64,000 nucleotides of DNA, from contig NZ_JAUOEM010000001.1 in NCBI RefSeq assembly GCF_030540875.1, positions 1,116,001 to 1,180,000 on the forward strand. The letters run 5' to 3'. Under the pieces are notes generated by a model. It was not told the DNA's origin, made no database searches, and saw only the letters and a program-made list of their open reading frames with translations. The position numbers and the translations under genes were made by a program. This DNA is from Flavivirga amylovorans. GTDB taxonomy: Bacteria > Bacteroidota > Bacteroidia > Flavobacteriales > Flavobacteriaceae. Positions 34,371 to 43,308 of this stretch are shown here, one piece after another (within the stretch, counting starts at the first letter, position 1; each line of letters starts with the position of its first letter).

Positions 34371-34980
34371 CTGAGGAGCACCATAAGTGTGACGTGAGAA
34401 TCTGTCAAATTTAAAACAAAATCACCTTTTATTTTTTCTTTCAATAATGCGATTTCTCGTCGCTCATGCTTCGCTCAGTCGAAATGACACAGAACGTTGA
34501 ATGATCTCTTTAAGTCATGTCGAACGCAGTGAGACATCACACAGCAATGGCTTTACTATGCTTCTGTAACCTATCTCTATATTAATAACTAAATTTAACT
34601 ATTGTTAAATGAAAAATATAATTATAAGTAAATTGTGAATGCTTTAGTTGAAAACTATAAATAGAGAATCTATTCTATTTATATAGTAGCTTCTATTCTT
34701 CAAATTAGATCGTAATAGAGATTAATTTTGCCTGTCATTCAGAGCAAAGCGAACCTGCCTGCAGCAGGCAGGGAATCTCAATGTGTATCAATTAGAAATT
34801 AATGGTTTGTGTTATTTTTAGATTCTTCAGTCGTTCTTTCTTCTGAATGACAAAGTATTTCTTCAGATTAAATTAAAAGGCGTTTAGTAACTACTTGTCA
34901 TTCCTGCGAAGGCAGGAATCCACTTAGAAAGTAATAGTTTCAATTCATAAGATTCCTGCCTTCGCAGGAATGAGAGCCTA
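34371..34980. repeat. Dispersed repeats in the 760-base gap before the GT4 gene
   Basis: TGTCATTCTGAGGAGCACCA (34384 region), then the inverted GCGATTTCTCGTCGCTCATG...CGAAATGACAC (34450-34495), GTCATGTCGAACGCAGTGAG (34517 region), GTCATTCAGAGCAAAGCGAA...GCAGCAGGCAGGGAATCT (34735-34780), and the inverted pair TGTCATTCCTGCGAAGGCAG (34898 region) / GATTCCTGCCTTCGCAGGA (34951-34970). These are REP-like elements of the type seen beside the GIY-YIG genes. No gene is evident. Confidence 0.65.
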
Positions 34981-34995
34981 ATCTAAACCAAATTA

Positions 34996-35065
34996 CCATT
35001 CATCTACAGTAAATGTCAACCTATCTACAACCAACCCTTTTCAAAATATAAAATCCTCAAATTTA
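34996..35065 (+). promoter_or_regulatory. LytTR-type operator and promoter of GT4 gene 1
   Basis: CCATTCATCTA (34996-35006) and CAACCTATCTA (35017-35027) are 21 bp apart. A weak -7-like box, CAAATTTA (35058-35065), begins 31 bases after the second repeat, as at the other four sites. The gene starts at 35115. Confidence 0.62.
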
Positions 35066-35114
35066 TACTATAACTAAAGAAAAAAACTATTAAGAAACTT
35101 TAAAACATAGACTT

Positions 35115-36332
35115 ATGAAACTAGCAATCGTAACAGCATATCCACCAAGTAAAGTCACTTTAAACGAATATGCATATCATTTAGTAAAACATTTTAGACA
35201 AAGAGAAAACCTTACTGAAATTGTTCTATTAACCGATAAAACAGAAGGAGAAAAAGATTTACAATTTGTAGAAGCTGGTTGTAAAGTGACCGTTAAAGCA
35301 TGTTGGTCATTTAATAGTTATACAAATATTATAAAAGTAACTCAAGCTATAAACCAAACAAAACCTGATGCCGTATTATTCAATTTACAGTTTATGAAGT
35401 TTGGAGATAAAAAGATTGCTGCAGCTTTAGGGTTAATGTTACCTTGGGTTTGTAAACTAAAAAAGATCCCGACAATAGCTTTATTGCATAATATAATGGA
35501 AGAAGTAGACTTAGAAAGTGCTGGTTTTACTTCGAATAAAATCATGAAAAAAATATACGGATTTATAGGGGCGACTTTAACCAGATTAATTCTCAAGGCA
35601 GATGTGGTAGCCGTTACAATGCAAAAGTATGTAGATGTTTTAGAAGAAAAATATAAGGTCAAAAATGTAAAATTAATCCCTCATGGAACATTTGAAATCC
35701 TCGAAGAGCCGAGTTTTAATGTGCCACTACAACCTTTTAAAGTGATGACTTTCGGGAAATTTGGAACGTATAAAAAGGTAGAAAACTTAATTGAAGCAGT
35801 AGAAGCAATTAGAAGATATTCAAATTTAAATTTAGAAATTGTCATAGCAGGAACCGATAACCCAAATACACCAGGGTATTTAGAGTCTGTAAAAAAGGCT
35901 TATAGCCATGTAGAAGGATTAACTTTTACGGGGTACGTTGAAGAGCAGGATGTACCAAAATTGTTCAAAGAGAGTGCGCTTGTAGTATTTCCTTATACAT
36001 CTACAACAGGAAGCTCTGGTGTTTTACATCAAGCAGGAAGTTATGGTAAAGCGGTCGTGATGCCAGACATAGGAGATTTAGCTCTTTTGGTTAAAGATGA
36101 AGGGTATAGAGGTGAGTTTTTCGAGCCAACAAGTGTGAGCAGTTTAGCATTGTCGATACAAAAAATCCTTGAAAATAATGCTTATAGAGTAGAATTAGAA
36201 CGCGCTAATTATAAGGCTGCTACGGCATATCCTATGTCCAGAATAACGAATATGTACTTAAACACCTTTCAATCTATAATTTTGAAAAAGAAAAAAGAAA
36301 CATCACAAGAAGAACAAATGACACTGGTTTAA
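35115..36332 (+). CDS. GT4-family glycosyltransferase 1
   Basis: A 405-residue cytoplasmic glycosyltransferase of the GT-B fold: the N-terminal MKLAIVTAYPPSKVTLNEYAYHLVKHF (donor-acceptor cleft), and the C-terminal GT4 block PFKVMTFGKFGTYKKVENLIEA...LVVFPYTSTTGSSGVLHQAGSYGKAV, where NDP-sugar binds. A paralogue at 39829 is very similar over its entire length except near the C-terminus. It is convergent with the STAS 2b gene, with one base between the stop codons. Donor and product are unknown. Confidence 0.87.
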   Translation: MKLAIVTAYPPSKVTLNEYAYHLVKHFRQRENLTEIVLLTDKTEGEKDLQFVEAGCKVTVKACWSFNSYTNIIKVTQAINQTKPDAVLFNLQFMKFGDKKIAAALGLMLPWVCKLKKIPTIALLHNIMEEVDLESAGFTSNKIMKKIYGFIGATLTRLILKADVVAVTMQKYVDVLEEKYKVKNVKLIPHGTFEILEEPSFNVPLQPFKVMTFGKFGTYKKVENLIEAVEAIRRYSNLNLEIVIAGTDNPNTPGYLESVKKAYSHVEGLTFTGYVEEQDVPKLFKESALVVFPYTSTTGSSGVLHQAGSYGKAVVMPDIGDLALLVKDEGYRGEFFEPTSVSSLALSIQKILENNAYRVELERANYKAATAYPMSRITNMYLNTFQSIILKKKKETSQEEQMTLV

Positions 36333-36333
36333 A

Positions 36334-36642
36334 CTATTTAAAATCGTAATCATTTCCGAAAACATAAATTAGATTGGCTTTATTTAATTGACTATAGATT
36401 CTTTTGTTTTCATTGCCAAGCACAAAAAGTATTTTACTTCTTCGCTTGGCTTTGTTGGAGATAAACTTCATAACGTTGATAGCTGTTTCATCAATCTGCT
36501 TTACATGTTTAAGGCATATTACAATCTCATAATATGTATCTAATAGATTGTTAAAAAACGTGGCGACCTGATTGGTATGCTCGTTAATGAAATCACCATG
36601 GATTTCAAACACACCTTTGTTGTTTACTATTTCAAGATTCAT
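36334..36642 (-). CDS. STAS-domain-like protein 2b
   Basis: A 102-residue paralogue of STAS 1b (VNNKGVFEIHGDFINEHTNQVATFFNNLLDTYYEIVICLKHVKQIDETAINVMKF). The Ser-Gly of the STAS phosphorylation site reads IDETAI, so it cannot be phosphorylated there. It follows STAS 2a by 23 bases on the minus strand. The STAS 2a/2b pair is an inverted duplicate of the 32513 pair. Confidence 0.75.
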   Translation of the reverse strand: MNLEIVNNKGVFEIHGDFINEHTNQVATFFNNLLDTYYEIVICLKHVKQIDETAINVMKFISNKAKRRSKILFVLGNENKRIYSQLNKANLIYVFGNDYDFK

Positions 36643-36665
36643 AATGATATGATTTGGGGATAAAA

Positions 36666-36944
36666 TTATGCAGTCTTAGTAATCTTTAAATCATCATAGA
36701 TTTCTTTACAACCCGTACCAATAATATAAAAGGGCCTGTTATAAGTTACTGCGTTATCGTAAAGTACTCTTAGAGCATGCATGCCACTGGCATCTATTTC
36801 TGTGACATTCTCAATATCAATAGTCAATGTTTCTTGTAAATTTAATATGGATTCTAAATGCTCTTGAAAATTTAATGCTGTAGAAGCGTTAATAGTTCCT
36901 TCAACTAAAAATGTTCCGTTTTGATTGGTAATTCTAAATGCCAT
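36666..36944 (-). CDS. STAS-domain protein 2a
   Basis: A 92-residue paralogue of STAS 1a, with the conserved TEIDASGMHALRVL and the D-x-S-G site, and the shared tail PFYIIGTGCKEIYDDL. Roughly four of five residues match STAS 1a. There is no LytTR-type repeat upstream (36944-37082). Confidence 0.87.
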   Translation of the reverse strand: MAFRITNQNGTFLVEGTINASTALNFQEHLESILNLQETLTIDIENVTEIDASGMHALRVLYDNAVTYNRPFYIIGTGCKEIYDDLKITKTA

Positions 36945-37081
36945 AATTTTGATTTTTTATGTGTTAGTAATTAAAAGCAATCTTTTTGCTCCATTTTATT
37001 AATGAAACAAAAATATTTTCTTGAATATTTTTGTTAGAGAAGTTTCTTTAGTTTTTAATATATGTATAATGATTTAGACCA

Positions 37082-38215
37082 TTATCTATAGTGTACAGCT
37101 ATTTGTCCTAGTTGTCCAACAATCTTAATAGAGTCTTTCATAGACAATTTAGAACCGTCGGCATGGATCCATCTTTTAAGTGGTTGTTCGCAGATATAAG
37201 AAATGGCTTTTTTCTTTCCGTAATGTTTTCGCATTCTTATAAAAATCTCAACATCAAAGAGCCAACGAGTAATAAATTTGTCTTTAAACATATGTTTTGT
37301 AATGTCTTTATCCATAATTTTTGCACCACATTGAGTATCATTAAACGGCATACCTAAAATGGTTCTTATAATCAGGTTTATTGTTTTACTAATGATTTTA
37401 CGAGCAGATTCTTTCGTAATATTGGCGCCCATTCTACTCATTCTGGAACCACTAATAATTTTAAAATCGGAAGTCTCTATGGTTTTAACCAAATCATCAA
37501 AATCCCTAAAATCTGTAGATAAATCAGCATCTAAATAGCCTATATAATCTAATTGGGGGTCTTTTGCTAAATGCAACACACCCTGTCTAACAGCTTCACC
37601 TTTCCCACCATTCTTTTCACAATTAAATACACTAATATTAGCTTCTCTATTCTTGCATAAGTTGTTTAACACTTCTAAGGTATTATCTGTACTACCATCA
37701 TTTACAAAACACAAATGATAGCCTAAGTTACTATCAACAAAATCAAAAAACTCTTTACTTAAAAGCCTTTCCTCTTCATTATAACAAGGAATAACAACGC
37801 CAACACAGCGTTTTTGAAGCATTTGTGCTTTTTTGTTCTCTGATTTAGCTGTTTTTATTCCAAATATTCTGGAGATTCTAACAGTTACTTCGCTAAGAGA
37901 TACCGGTTTTTTCATGTAATCATCGATGCCCAAATCGAATCCATCAATAATGGTATCTTCATCTGTATTTCCAGAAAGCACTAAGATTTTGGTTTTAGAC
38001 TTTTTTTCTAATCTAATGGATTTTACGACTTCTAATCCAGACATACCACTCATGTTTATATCTACAATAACGATGTCCGGTTTAAATGTGTCAAAAAGAT
38101 CTAGGCCTTCTTTTCCATTGTTAGCACATTTTATATCATAACCTAAATCGGTTAAATGTTTTTCTAATGATAACAGTATTAACTGTTGGTCATCTATTGC
38201 TAAAATTTTTATCAT
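37082..38215 (-). CDS. Receiver-GT2 (ALG5-like) fusion protein 1
   Basis: A 377-residue fusion, starting at the ATG of MIKILAIDDQQ (38215); an in-frame upstream ATG (38257) is less likely. Residues 1-120 are a receiver: DD pair, phosphoacceptor in DIVIVDINMSG, Ser in ILVLSGNT, Lys in DYMKKPV. From about residue 140 a GT2 glycosyltransferase follows: GVVIPCYNEEE, CFVNDGSTD, GYLDADLSTD (DxD metal site), KESARKIISKTIN, DTQCGAKIM and RWLFDVEIF, the pattern of dolichyl/polyprenyl-phosphate glucosyltransferases (ALG5). It has no membrane segment. I infer that phosphorylation of the receiver controls the transferase. It is divergent from flippase 2. Confidence 0.9.
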   Translation of the reverse strand: MIKILAIDDQQLILLSLEKHLTDLGYDIKCANNGKEGLDLFDTFKPDIVIVDINMSGMSGLEVVKSIRLEKKSKTKILVLSGNTDEDTIIDGFDLGIDDYMKKPVSLSEVTVRISRIFGIKTAKSENKKAQMLQKRCVGVVIPCYNEEERLLSKEFFDFVDSNLGYHLCFVNDGSTDNTLEVLNNLCKNREANISVFNCEKNGGKGEAVRQGVLHLAKDPQLDYIGYLDADLSTDFRDFDDLVKTIETSDFKIISGSRMSRMGANITKESARKIISKTINLIIRTILGMPFNDTQCGAKIMDKDITKHMFKDKFITRWLFDVEIFIRMRKHYGKKKAISYICEQPLKRWIHADGSKLSMKDSIKIVGQLGQIAVHYR

Positions 38216-38540
38216 AACTAGCGTGTTTTGATGTCTGATTTTTTTTTGAAAAAACACCTTAAAAGGTAAGTTTTTTTGAATTGTTTTGTAGTAAATATAT
38301 TCTTTTTTTTGAAAGAAATGTAATATTTTTAATAAAAAAACAAGATAAAGTGTTATATTTATCCGATATAATGCAATATTTTATGAGGTAATATGGCTAA
38401 TAATGCATTTTTCAAAATTATAGCTTAACCCTTAGTGTCATTAGATTAAATAGTATAAAAAAATGCGTTTTTTTTACAAAATAGACAAGTCCGTTTGATA
38501 CAAAAATTATGTAGGCGAAATGTTATTAAATTATTAACCA
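38216..38540. other. Divergent intergenic region between receiver-GT2 1 and flippase 2
   Basis: About 325 AT-rich bases with no gene. A -7-like box for the leftward gene, TACATTTC on the minus strand, is at 38315-38322. No LytTR-type repeats are visible, unlike the second receiver-GT2 gene at 51935. Confidence 0.5.
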
Positions 38541-39785
38541 ATGCAAATAAAATCGTTTATTATACCAAAAAAAGTTAGCCCAGAGCAGTTATTTATGCTA
38601 AGTGTATTACTAGTTAATGGCGGGAATTATTTATATAATTTAATTCTTGGACGACTTTTAGGACCAACACAATTTGCAGATGCCGCTGTATTGGTCACAT
38701 TTTTACTCGTATTATCCTTTGTAGCGATGACGTTTCAATTAGCAACAGCAAAATTTTCCGTGCTTTTTGAGTCTAACTTATTTACAACCTTTATTATAAG
38801 GGTTTATAAAAATGCTGTTTTAATAGGGATACTCTTAGGAATAACGATTATAATATGTGCACCTCAGTTACAAATCGTATTTAATACTTCAACATCACAC
38901 ATGTTTGTCATCTTTGGTATTGGTGTGCCTTTTTATTTTTTGATGAGTGTTAACAGGGGCATCTTTCAAGGAAAAAAAGAATTAAAATCACTTTCTATTA
39001 CGTATCAGGCAGAAATGCTTAGTAGGCTTATAATAACACTGGCTTTAATTTTTATACTATCCGATATAGCAAGTTCCACACTAATTGCCTTAGGGATCTC
39101 CATATCCTTTCTATTTGGTTTAATACCCTTCAGATATAAAGACATATCATTTAAAACAAAAACAGTCATTGGTAAAACAGAGCTTAAATCAATACGAAGT
39201 TTTTTTTTATTAACCGCATTTTATGAACTCACCCAAATTATCATTAATAACAGTGATATCTTATTAGTGAAGCATTATTTTGAACCTTATGAAGCAGGTT
39301 TATATGCCTCGTTAGCACTCATCGGCCGTATTGTATATTTTGTTGCCTGGATGTTTGTGATGTTATTATTACCAAAGGTCGTACAACTAAAAAAGGAAAA
39401 TAAAGACACATCAAAAGTGCTATTTAATTATGTGTTATATATAATTATTATTTCCTTGACAATAATACTAGGTTGTTCTTTATTTCCTGAAACAATTATT
39501 ATCATTCTTTTTGGAGAAAGCTATATATCAATGGCTGGTTTGCTTTGGAAATATGCATTAGCAACCTCCATGTTTGCCATATCAAACATATTTGCCTACT
39601 ACTATTTGTCTTTAGATAGATATGTACCAGTCATCATATCTGGAGTATTTGGGATGTTGCAAATGGCATTAGTCATATTTTTTCATGATAGCTTAAAACA
39701 AGTCGTTTATATGCAAATAATAGCGATGGTTTTATTGCTATGCATCCAGCTTATATTTTACAAATTTGATTATAAAAACAGATAA
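38541..39785 (+). CDS. Polysaccharide flippase-like membrane protein 2
   Basis: A 414-residue, 12-helix paralogue of flippase 1, with the same blocks: VNGGNYLYNLILGRLLGP, NRGIFQGKKELKSL, ITLALIFILSD, NSDILLVKHYFEPYEAGLYA. It precedes GT4 gene 2 by 43 bases, so this pair probably forms an operon, whereas in the first module the flippase and GT4 are 760 bases apart. No STAS gene precedes it. Confidence 0.87.
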   Translation: MQIKSFIIPKKVSPEQLFMLSVLLVNGGNYLYNLILGRLLGPTQFADAAVLVTFLLVLSFVAMTFQLATAKFSVLFESNLFTTFIIRVYKNAVLIGILLGITIIICAPQLQIVFNTSTSHMFVIFGIGVPFYFLMSVNRGIFQGKKELKSLSITYQAEMLSRLIITLALIFILSDIASSTLIALGISISFLFGLIPFRYKDISFKTKTVIGKTELKSIRSFFLLTAFYELTQIIINNSDILLVKHYFEPYEAGLYASLALIGRIVYFVAWMFVMLLLPKVVQLKKENKDTSKVLFNYVLYIIIISLTIILGCSLFPETIIIILFGESYISMAGLLWKYALATSMFAISNIFAYYYLSLDRYVPVIISGVFGMLQMALVIFFHDSLKQVVYMQIIAMVLLLCIQLIFYKFDYKNR

Positions 39786-39828
39786 ACCCATTATTTAATG
39801 AGTACAATAATTATTTAACCCCAATATT

Positions 39829-41034
39829 ATGAAATTAGCCATCGTAACTGCATATCCGCCTAGTAAAGTCACATTAAATGAATATGCATATCATTTAGTA
39901 AAGCACTTTAGACAAAGGGACGCATTAACAGAAGTTGTATTATTAACAGATAAAACCGAAGAAGACAAAGAGTTACAATTTGTAGAAGCAGGTTGTAAAG
40001 TCACTGTTAAAGAATGTTGGTCATTTAATAGTTATACTAATATAATAAATGTGACCAAAGCCATTAATAAAACACAACCTGACGCTGTATTATTCAATTT
40101 ACAGTTTATGAAGTTTGGCGACAAAAAGATTGCTGCAGCCTTGGGCTTGATGTTACCTTGGGTTTGTAAACTAAAAAAGATCCCGACAATAGCTTTATTA
40201 CACAATATAATGGAAGAAGTCGATTTAGAAAGTGCTGGTTTTACATCGAATAAAATCATGCAAAAGATTTACGGGTTTATAGGATCGACTTTAACCAGAT
40301 TAATTCTTCAGGCTGATGTTGTTGCTGTTACCATGGAAAAATATGTCGGTATTTTAGAAGCAAAATATAAAACTAAAAATGTGAAACTCATACCACACGG
40401 TACGTTTGAAATTCCCGAAAAACCAGATTCTAAAATAGCAACAGACCCTATGCAAATTATGACCTTCGGAAAGTTTGGTACTTATAAAAAGGTAGAGGAA
40501 ATGATTGAAGCAGTCGAAAAGGTAAGACAATTTACAGGATTAAATCTAGAGGTTGTAATTGCAGGAACCGATAACCCCAATGTACCTGGCTATTTAGAAA
40601 AAGTGAAAACCGATTATAAACATATAAAACAAGTGCGTTTTACTGGCTATGTAGAAGAAAGTGACGTGCCCGTACTATTTAATGAAAGTGCCGTTGTTGT
40701 ATTTCCGTATACATCCACAACAGGAAGTTCTGGAGTATTACATCAAGCAGGTAGTTACGGTAAAGCCGTTATTATGCCTGATTTAGGGGATTTAGCCTTA
40801 CTTGTTAAAGATGAAGGCTATCGAGGCGAATTTTTTGAACCTACTTCTGTGGATAGTTTAGCAAAAGCTATCGAAAAGATCGTGACAGACGATGATTATA
40901 GAAAAGAACTTGGACATGCCAATTATAAAGCAGCAACCGCATACCCCATGTCTAAAATCACAGAAATTTATTTAGATACGTTTAAAGAGATAAACAACGG
41001 AGATACTAAAAAAGTCATACTGTATAAAAGTTGA
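39829..41034 (+). CDS. GT4-family glycosyltransferase 2
   Basis: A 401-residue paralogue of the GT4 at 35115. The first 180 residues are almost identical (MKLAIVTAYPPSKVTLNEYAYHLV...), and the GT4 nucleotide-sugar block is the same (TGSSGVLHQAGSYGKAVIMPD). The differences are mostly in residues 190-260 and at the C-terminus, which could alter donor or acceptor choice. It follows flippase 2 closely. Confidence 0.87.
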   Translation: MKLAIVTAYPPSKVTLNEYAYHLVKHFRQRDALTEVVLLTDKTEEDKELQFVEAGCKVTVKECWSFNSYTNIINVTKAINKTQPDAVLFNLQFMKFGDKKIAAALGLMLPWVCKLKKIPTIALLHNIMEEVDLESAGFTSNKIMQKIYGFIGSTLTRLILQADVVAVTMEKYVGILEAKYKTKNVKLIPHGTFEIPEKPDSKIATDPMQIMTFGKFGTYKKVEEMIEAVEKVRQFTGLNLEVVIAGTDNPNVPGYLEKVKTDYKHIKQVRFTGYVEESDVPVLFNESAVVVFPYTSTTGSSGVLHQAGSYGKAVIMPDLGDLALLVKDEGYRGEFFEPTSVDSLAKAIEKIVTDDDYRKELGHANYKAATAYPMSKITEIYLDTFKEINNGDTKKVILYKS

Positions 41035-41062
41035 TACGGATTTTACTAATTTTTAAAAGGTG

Positions 41063-41218
41063 GTTAAAACAACTAAAATTACAATTCCTTGTTGCTAAAA
41101 GTAGTTTTGGCTTTATTAAAAATGATCTAGATTTGTAAGTATTATTGTATATTTGGTATATATGATATGAGTATATACACCAGAGTATATATCCGTACAT
41201 TGTAGATAATTATCAAAG
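41063..41218 (+). repeat. Repeated leader, copy 1 (before AbiH)
   Basis: TTAAAACAACTAAAATTACA...CTTGTTGCTAAAAGTAGTTTTGGC, then TTATTAAAAATGATCTAGAT and TTGTAAGTATTATTGTATATTTGG, followed by a variable run of TATAT/GTATATA repeats ending TGTAGATAATTATC. TATATTTG at 41148-41155 is a -7 box. Three more copies lie before the next gene units (42632, 43490, 44501). Confidence 0.75.
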
Positions 41219-41230
41219 AACATTTCATAT

Positions 41231-42334
41231 ATGAATCAATACAATAGAGTCGTCATAATAGGAAATGGTTTTGACAAAGCTGCTGGACTTAAAACTAGCT
41301 ATAAAGACTTTATTGATTATTATATAAAAAATGCTGTCGGATATTTTTTTTCTGAAAATGAATATGATTCAGAATTATTATCTATAAGAGAAGTAAAGGT
41401 AAATTACAGAGAGCCTTTAATGGATCGTCTTAAAGCTCTTGAAAACAAAGAAAGTGCAATTGCCGCTTTAAAATTCATAGAAGGTGTTAGTAAGATTACA
41501 TATAAGCATACTTATTTCGAAGAAATAATAAAAAACAATAATGAAAGATGGGTAGATATTGAACAATACTATTTTGATAAGCTAATGAGTATTTATAATC
41601 TAAGAGGTCATGGTAACTCAATAGCTCACAAAGTAAGTAGGATAAAACAGCTTAATAGTTTTATGGATATATTAACCTTTAAACTAAACGATTATATATC
41701 ATATATAGACTCAAACGCTAAAATTTCTTATTCAAACTCACCACTTAGCTCTTTAATTGAGAAATCGCAAACAAGTTTAAGTAATGAAATATCTAGTTTA
41801 GTTACTAGACATAGCCGAATAGAAGATCCAAATAATGTCATTTTTCTTAACTTCAATTATACCAATACTGTTAGATCATTAACAAATAATAGTTTTGTTA
41901 AACCAAATATAAAACATATCAATATACACGGTCAAATAAACAACTCTAACAATCCAATAATATTTGGCTATGGAGATGATACAAATGAATCATATTATAA
42001 ATTGGAATATGAAGATAATAACGAATTAATAAGAAAAATTAAATCATTCCAATATCCTCGAACAAGAAATTATCATCATTTACTGAATATTTTGGAATCA
42101 AAAGAATTTGATGTTTTTATAGTTGGCCATTCTTGTGGACTGTCGGACAGAACACTGTTAAAGACGATTTTTGAGCATAATAACTGCCTAGCAATTCAAA
42201 ATTTTCATTATAAAGGAGAGTCTGATGATTTTAATAAAAGAATGCAGATTTCAAGACATTTTAGTGATAAGGCATTAATGAGAGAAAGAGTCTTGCCATT
42301 TGATTCTAATGCCACAATACCACAAACCCAATAA
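41231..42334 (+). CDS. AbiH-family phage-resistance-type protein
   Basis: A 367-residue protein matching the AbiH family of abortive phage infection: it starts RVVIIGNGFDKAAGLKTSYKDFIDYY, the family's Rossmann-like opening with GNGFD, and has the middle NNVIFLNFNYTNTVRSL, then HINIHGQINNSNNPIIFGYGDD and the end VFIVGHSCGLSDRTLLKTIFEH. AbiH was first named for phage exclusion in Lactococcus; its mechanism is poorly known. It lies in the repeat-rich accessory island with a ParDE-type pair. Confidence 0.87.
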   Translation: MNQYNRVVIIGNGFDKAAGLKTSYKDFIDYYIKNAVGYFFSENEYDSELLSIREVKVNYREPLMDRLKALENKESAIAALKFIEGVSKITYKHTYFEEIIKNNNERWVDIEQYYFDKLMSIYNLRGHGNSIAHKVSRIKQLNSFMDILTFKLNDYISYIDSNAKISYSNSPLSSLIEKSQTSLSNEISSLVTRHSRIEDPNNVIFLNFNYTNTVRSLTNNSFVKPNIKHINIHGQINNSNNPIIFGYGDDTNESYYKLEYEDNNELIRKIKSFQYPRTRNYHHLLNILESKEFDVFIVGHSCGLSDRTLLKTIFEHNNCLAIQNFHYKGESDDFNKRMQISRHFSDKALMRERVLPFDSNATIPQTQ

Positions 42335-42395
42335 CGATCTACAACAACGGTAATCGTTGCACAAGGCTCTAAAAAACATAAAATTTAACTCGAAA

Positions 42396-42576
42396 GCCCC
42401 CGCTGCTCCATAGTATGCGCTACCGCTAGTATTTACTAGTGGCGTACTGAGTAAGTTTTAAGTGTAAGAAAGAAAAAGAGAAAGCTATTACAGAGAAGCA
42501 AAAGCTTTTCTAAATTATTTTTTATCGGACGAGACAAGGCTTACCGTTACTGGTAAATACTAACGGTAGCAGGGGT
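42396..42576. repeat. MITE-like foldback element, copy A
   Basis: CCCCCGCTGCTCC at the left and GGTAGCAGGGG at the right are inverted ends. Inside, GCTACCGCTAGTATTTACTA (42419-42438) pairs with TGGTAAATACTAACGGTAGC (42551-42570). A similar copy lies at 43309-43480, about 910 bases on. No coding sequence is contained. It has the form of a small non-autonomous inverted-repeat element. Confidence 0.6.
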
Positions 42577-42631
42577 GTACTTACAAAGTTGCTTACTAAA
42601 TCATGCAATTACTCATGGTTGAGAGCATTGG

Positions 42632-42735
42632 TCCAAAAGTAATTCTAACTCTATAAAAACGATCTATACTTGTAATCATTATTGTATATTTGAGTGTATA
42701 TATACGCCAGTATATATACCTTTATGTTGTAGATG
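42632..42735 (+). repeat. Repeated leader, copy 2
   Basis: CCAAAAGTAATTCTAACTCTATAAAAACGATCTATACTTGTAATCATTATTG, then the -7 box TATATTTG (42685-42692), the GTATATATACGCCAGTATAT run and TGTAGATGATTA, just before the next gene. It matches the leader before AbiH. Confidence 0.7.
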
Positions 42736-42739
42736 ATTA

Positions 42740-43162
42740 ATGATGAACTCAGAAAAAAAATTGGAAAAACAAGAAAAAGATATCAAGAAAGCCGTACTCA
42801 AGGTTTTCATCCTAATAATTGCCATTCTAGCCCCAATTATTTATTACCAAGAAAATGACGTTGACCGTGTAAAGAAAGAATATGAGAAAATAAAAAATGA
42901 AGAATATTACGGTCATGTAATAAAAAAGAAAGAAGATGGAGATTACCTTAGGGCGTCTAGATATATATTCTTGAAAGACTATAGGAAAATTTATGTATCA
43001 AATGACCTCTACTCGAGAATTTCGGTAGATGATTCAGTTTCAAAAGTTAAAGGTTGTGATTCTATATATTTCTATTTAAAAAGTGGAGAAATCGTAATTG
43101 AAGATAATAATGAATTTAAAAGAGAAAAATATTTTAATCTTTTGGAAAAGAAAAAAGAATAA
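42740..43162 (+). CDS. Hypothetical membrane-anchored protein
   Basis: A 140-residue protein. An amphipathic charged N-terminus (MMNSEKKLEKQEKDIKK) is followed by one membrane helix (residues about 19-38, VLKVFILIIAILAPIIYY) and a charged coiled-coil/beta region (NDVDRVKKEYEKIKNEEYYGHVIKKKEDG...). I do not recognise the family. It stands between a leader repeat and a MITE-like copy in the accessory island. Confidence 0.55.
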   Translation: MMNSEKKLEKQEKDIKKAVLKVFILIIAILAPIIYYQENDVDRVKKEYEKIKNEEYYGHVIKKKEDGDYLRASRYIFLKDYRKIYVSNDLYSRISVDDSVSKVKGCDSIYFYLKSGEIVIEDNNEFKREKYFNLLEKKKE

Positions 43163-43308
43163 CGACATGTAAAATCATATATAACAAAAAAAGCATTAAA
43201 TAGAATCTAATCGTACTATTTATAAACACTGTCAAATCGTTGATTTGGCTTTTAGGAATGAAAAAATTAGAAATAAAAGCCAGCAATAACAATTTATATA
43301 TTGCATAT

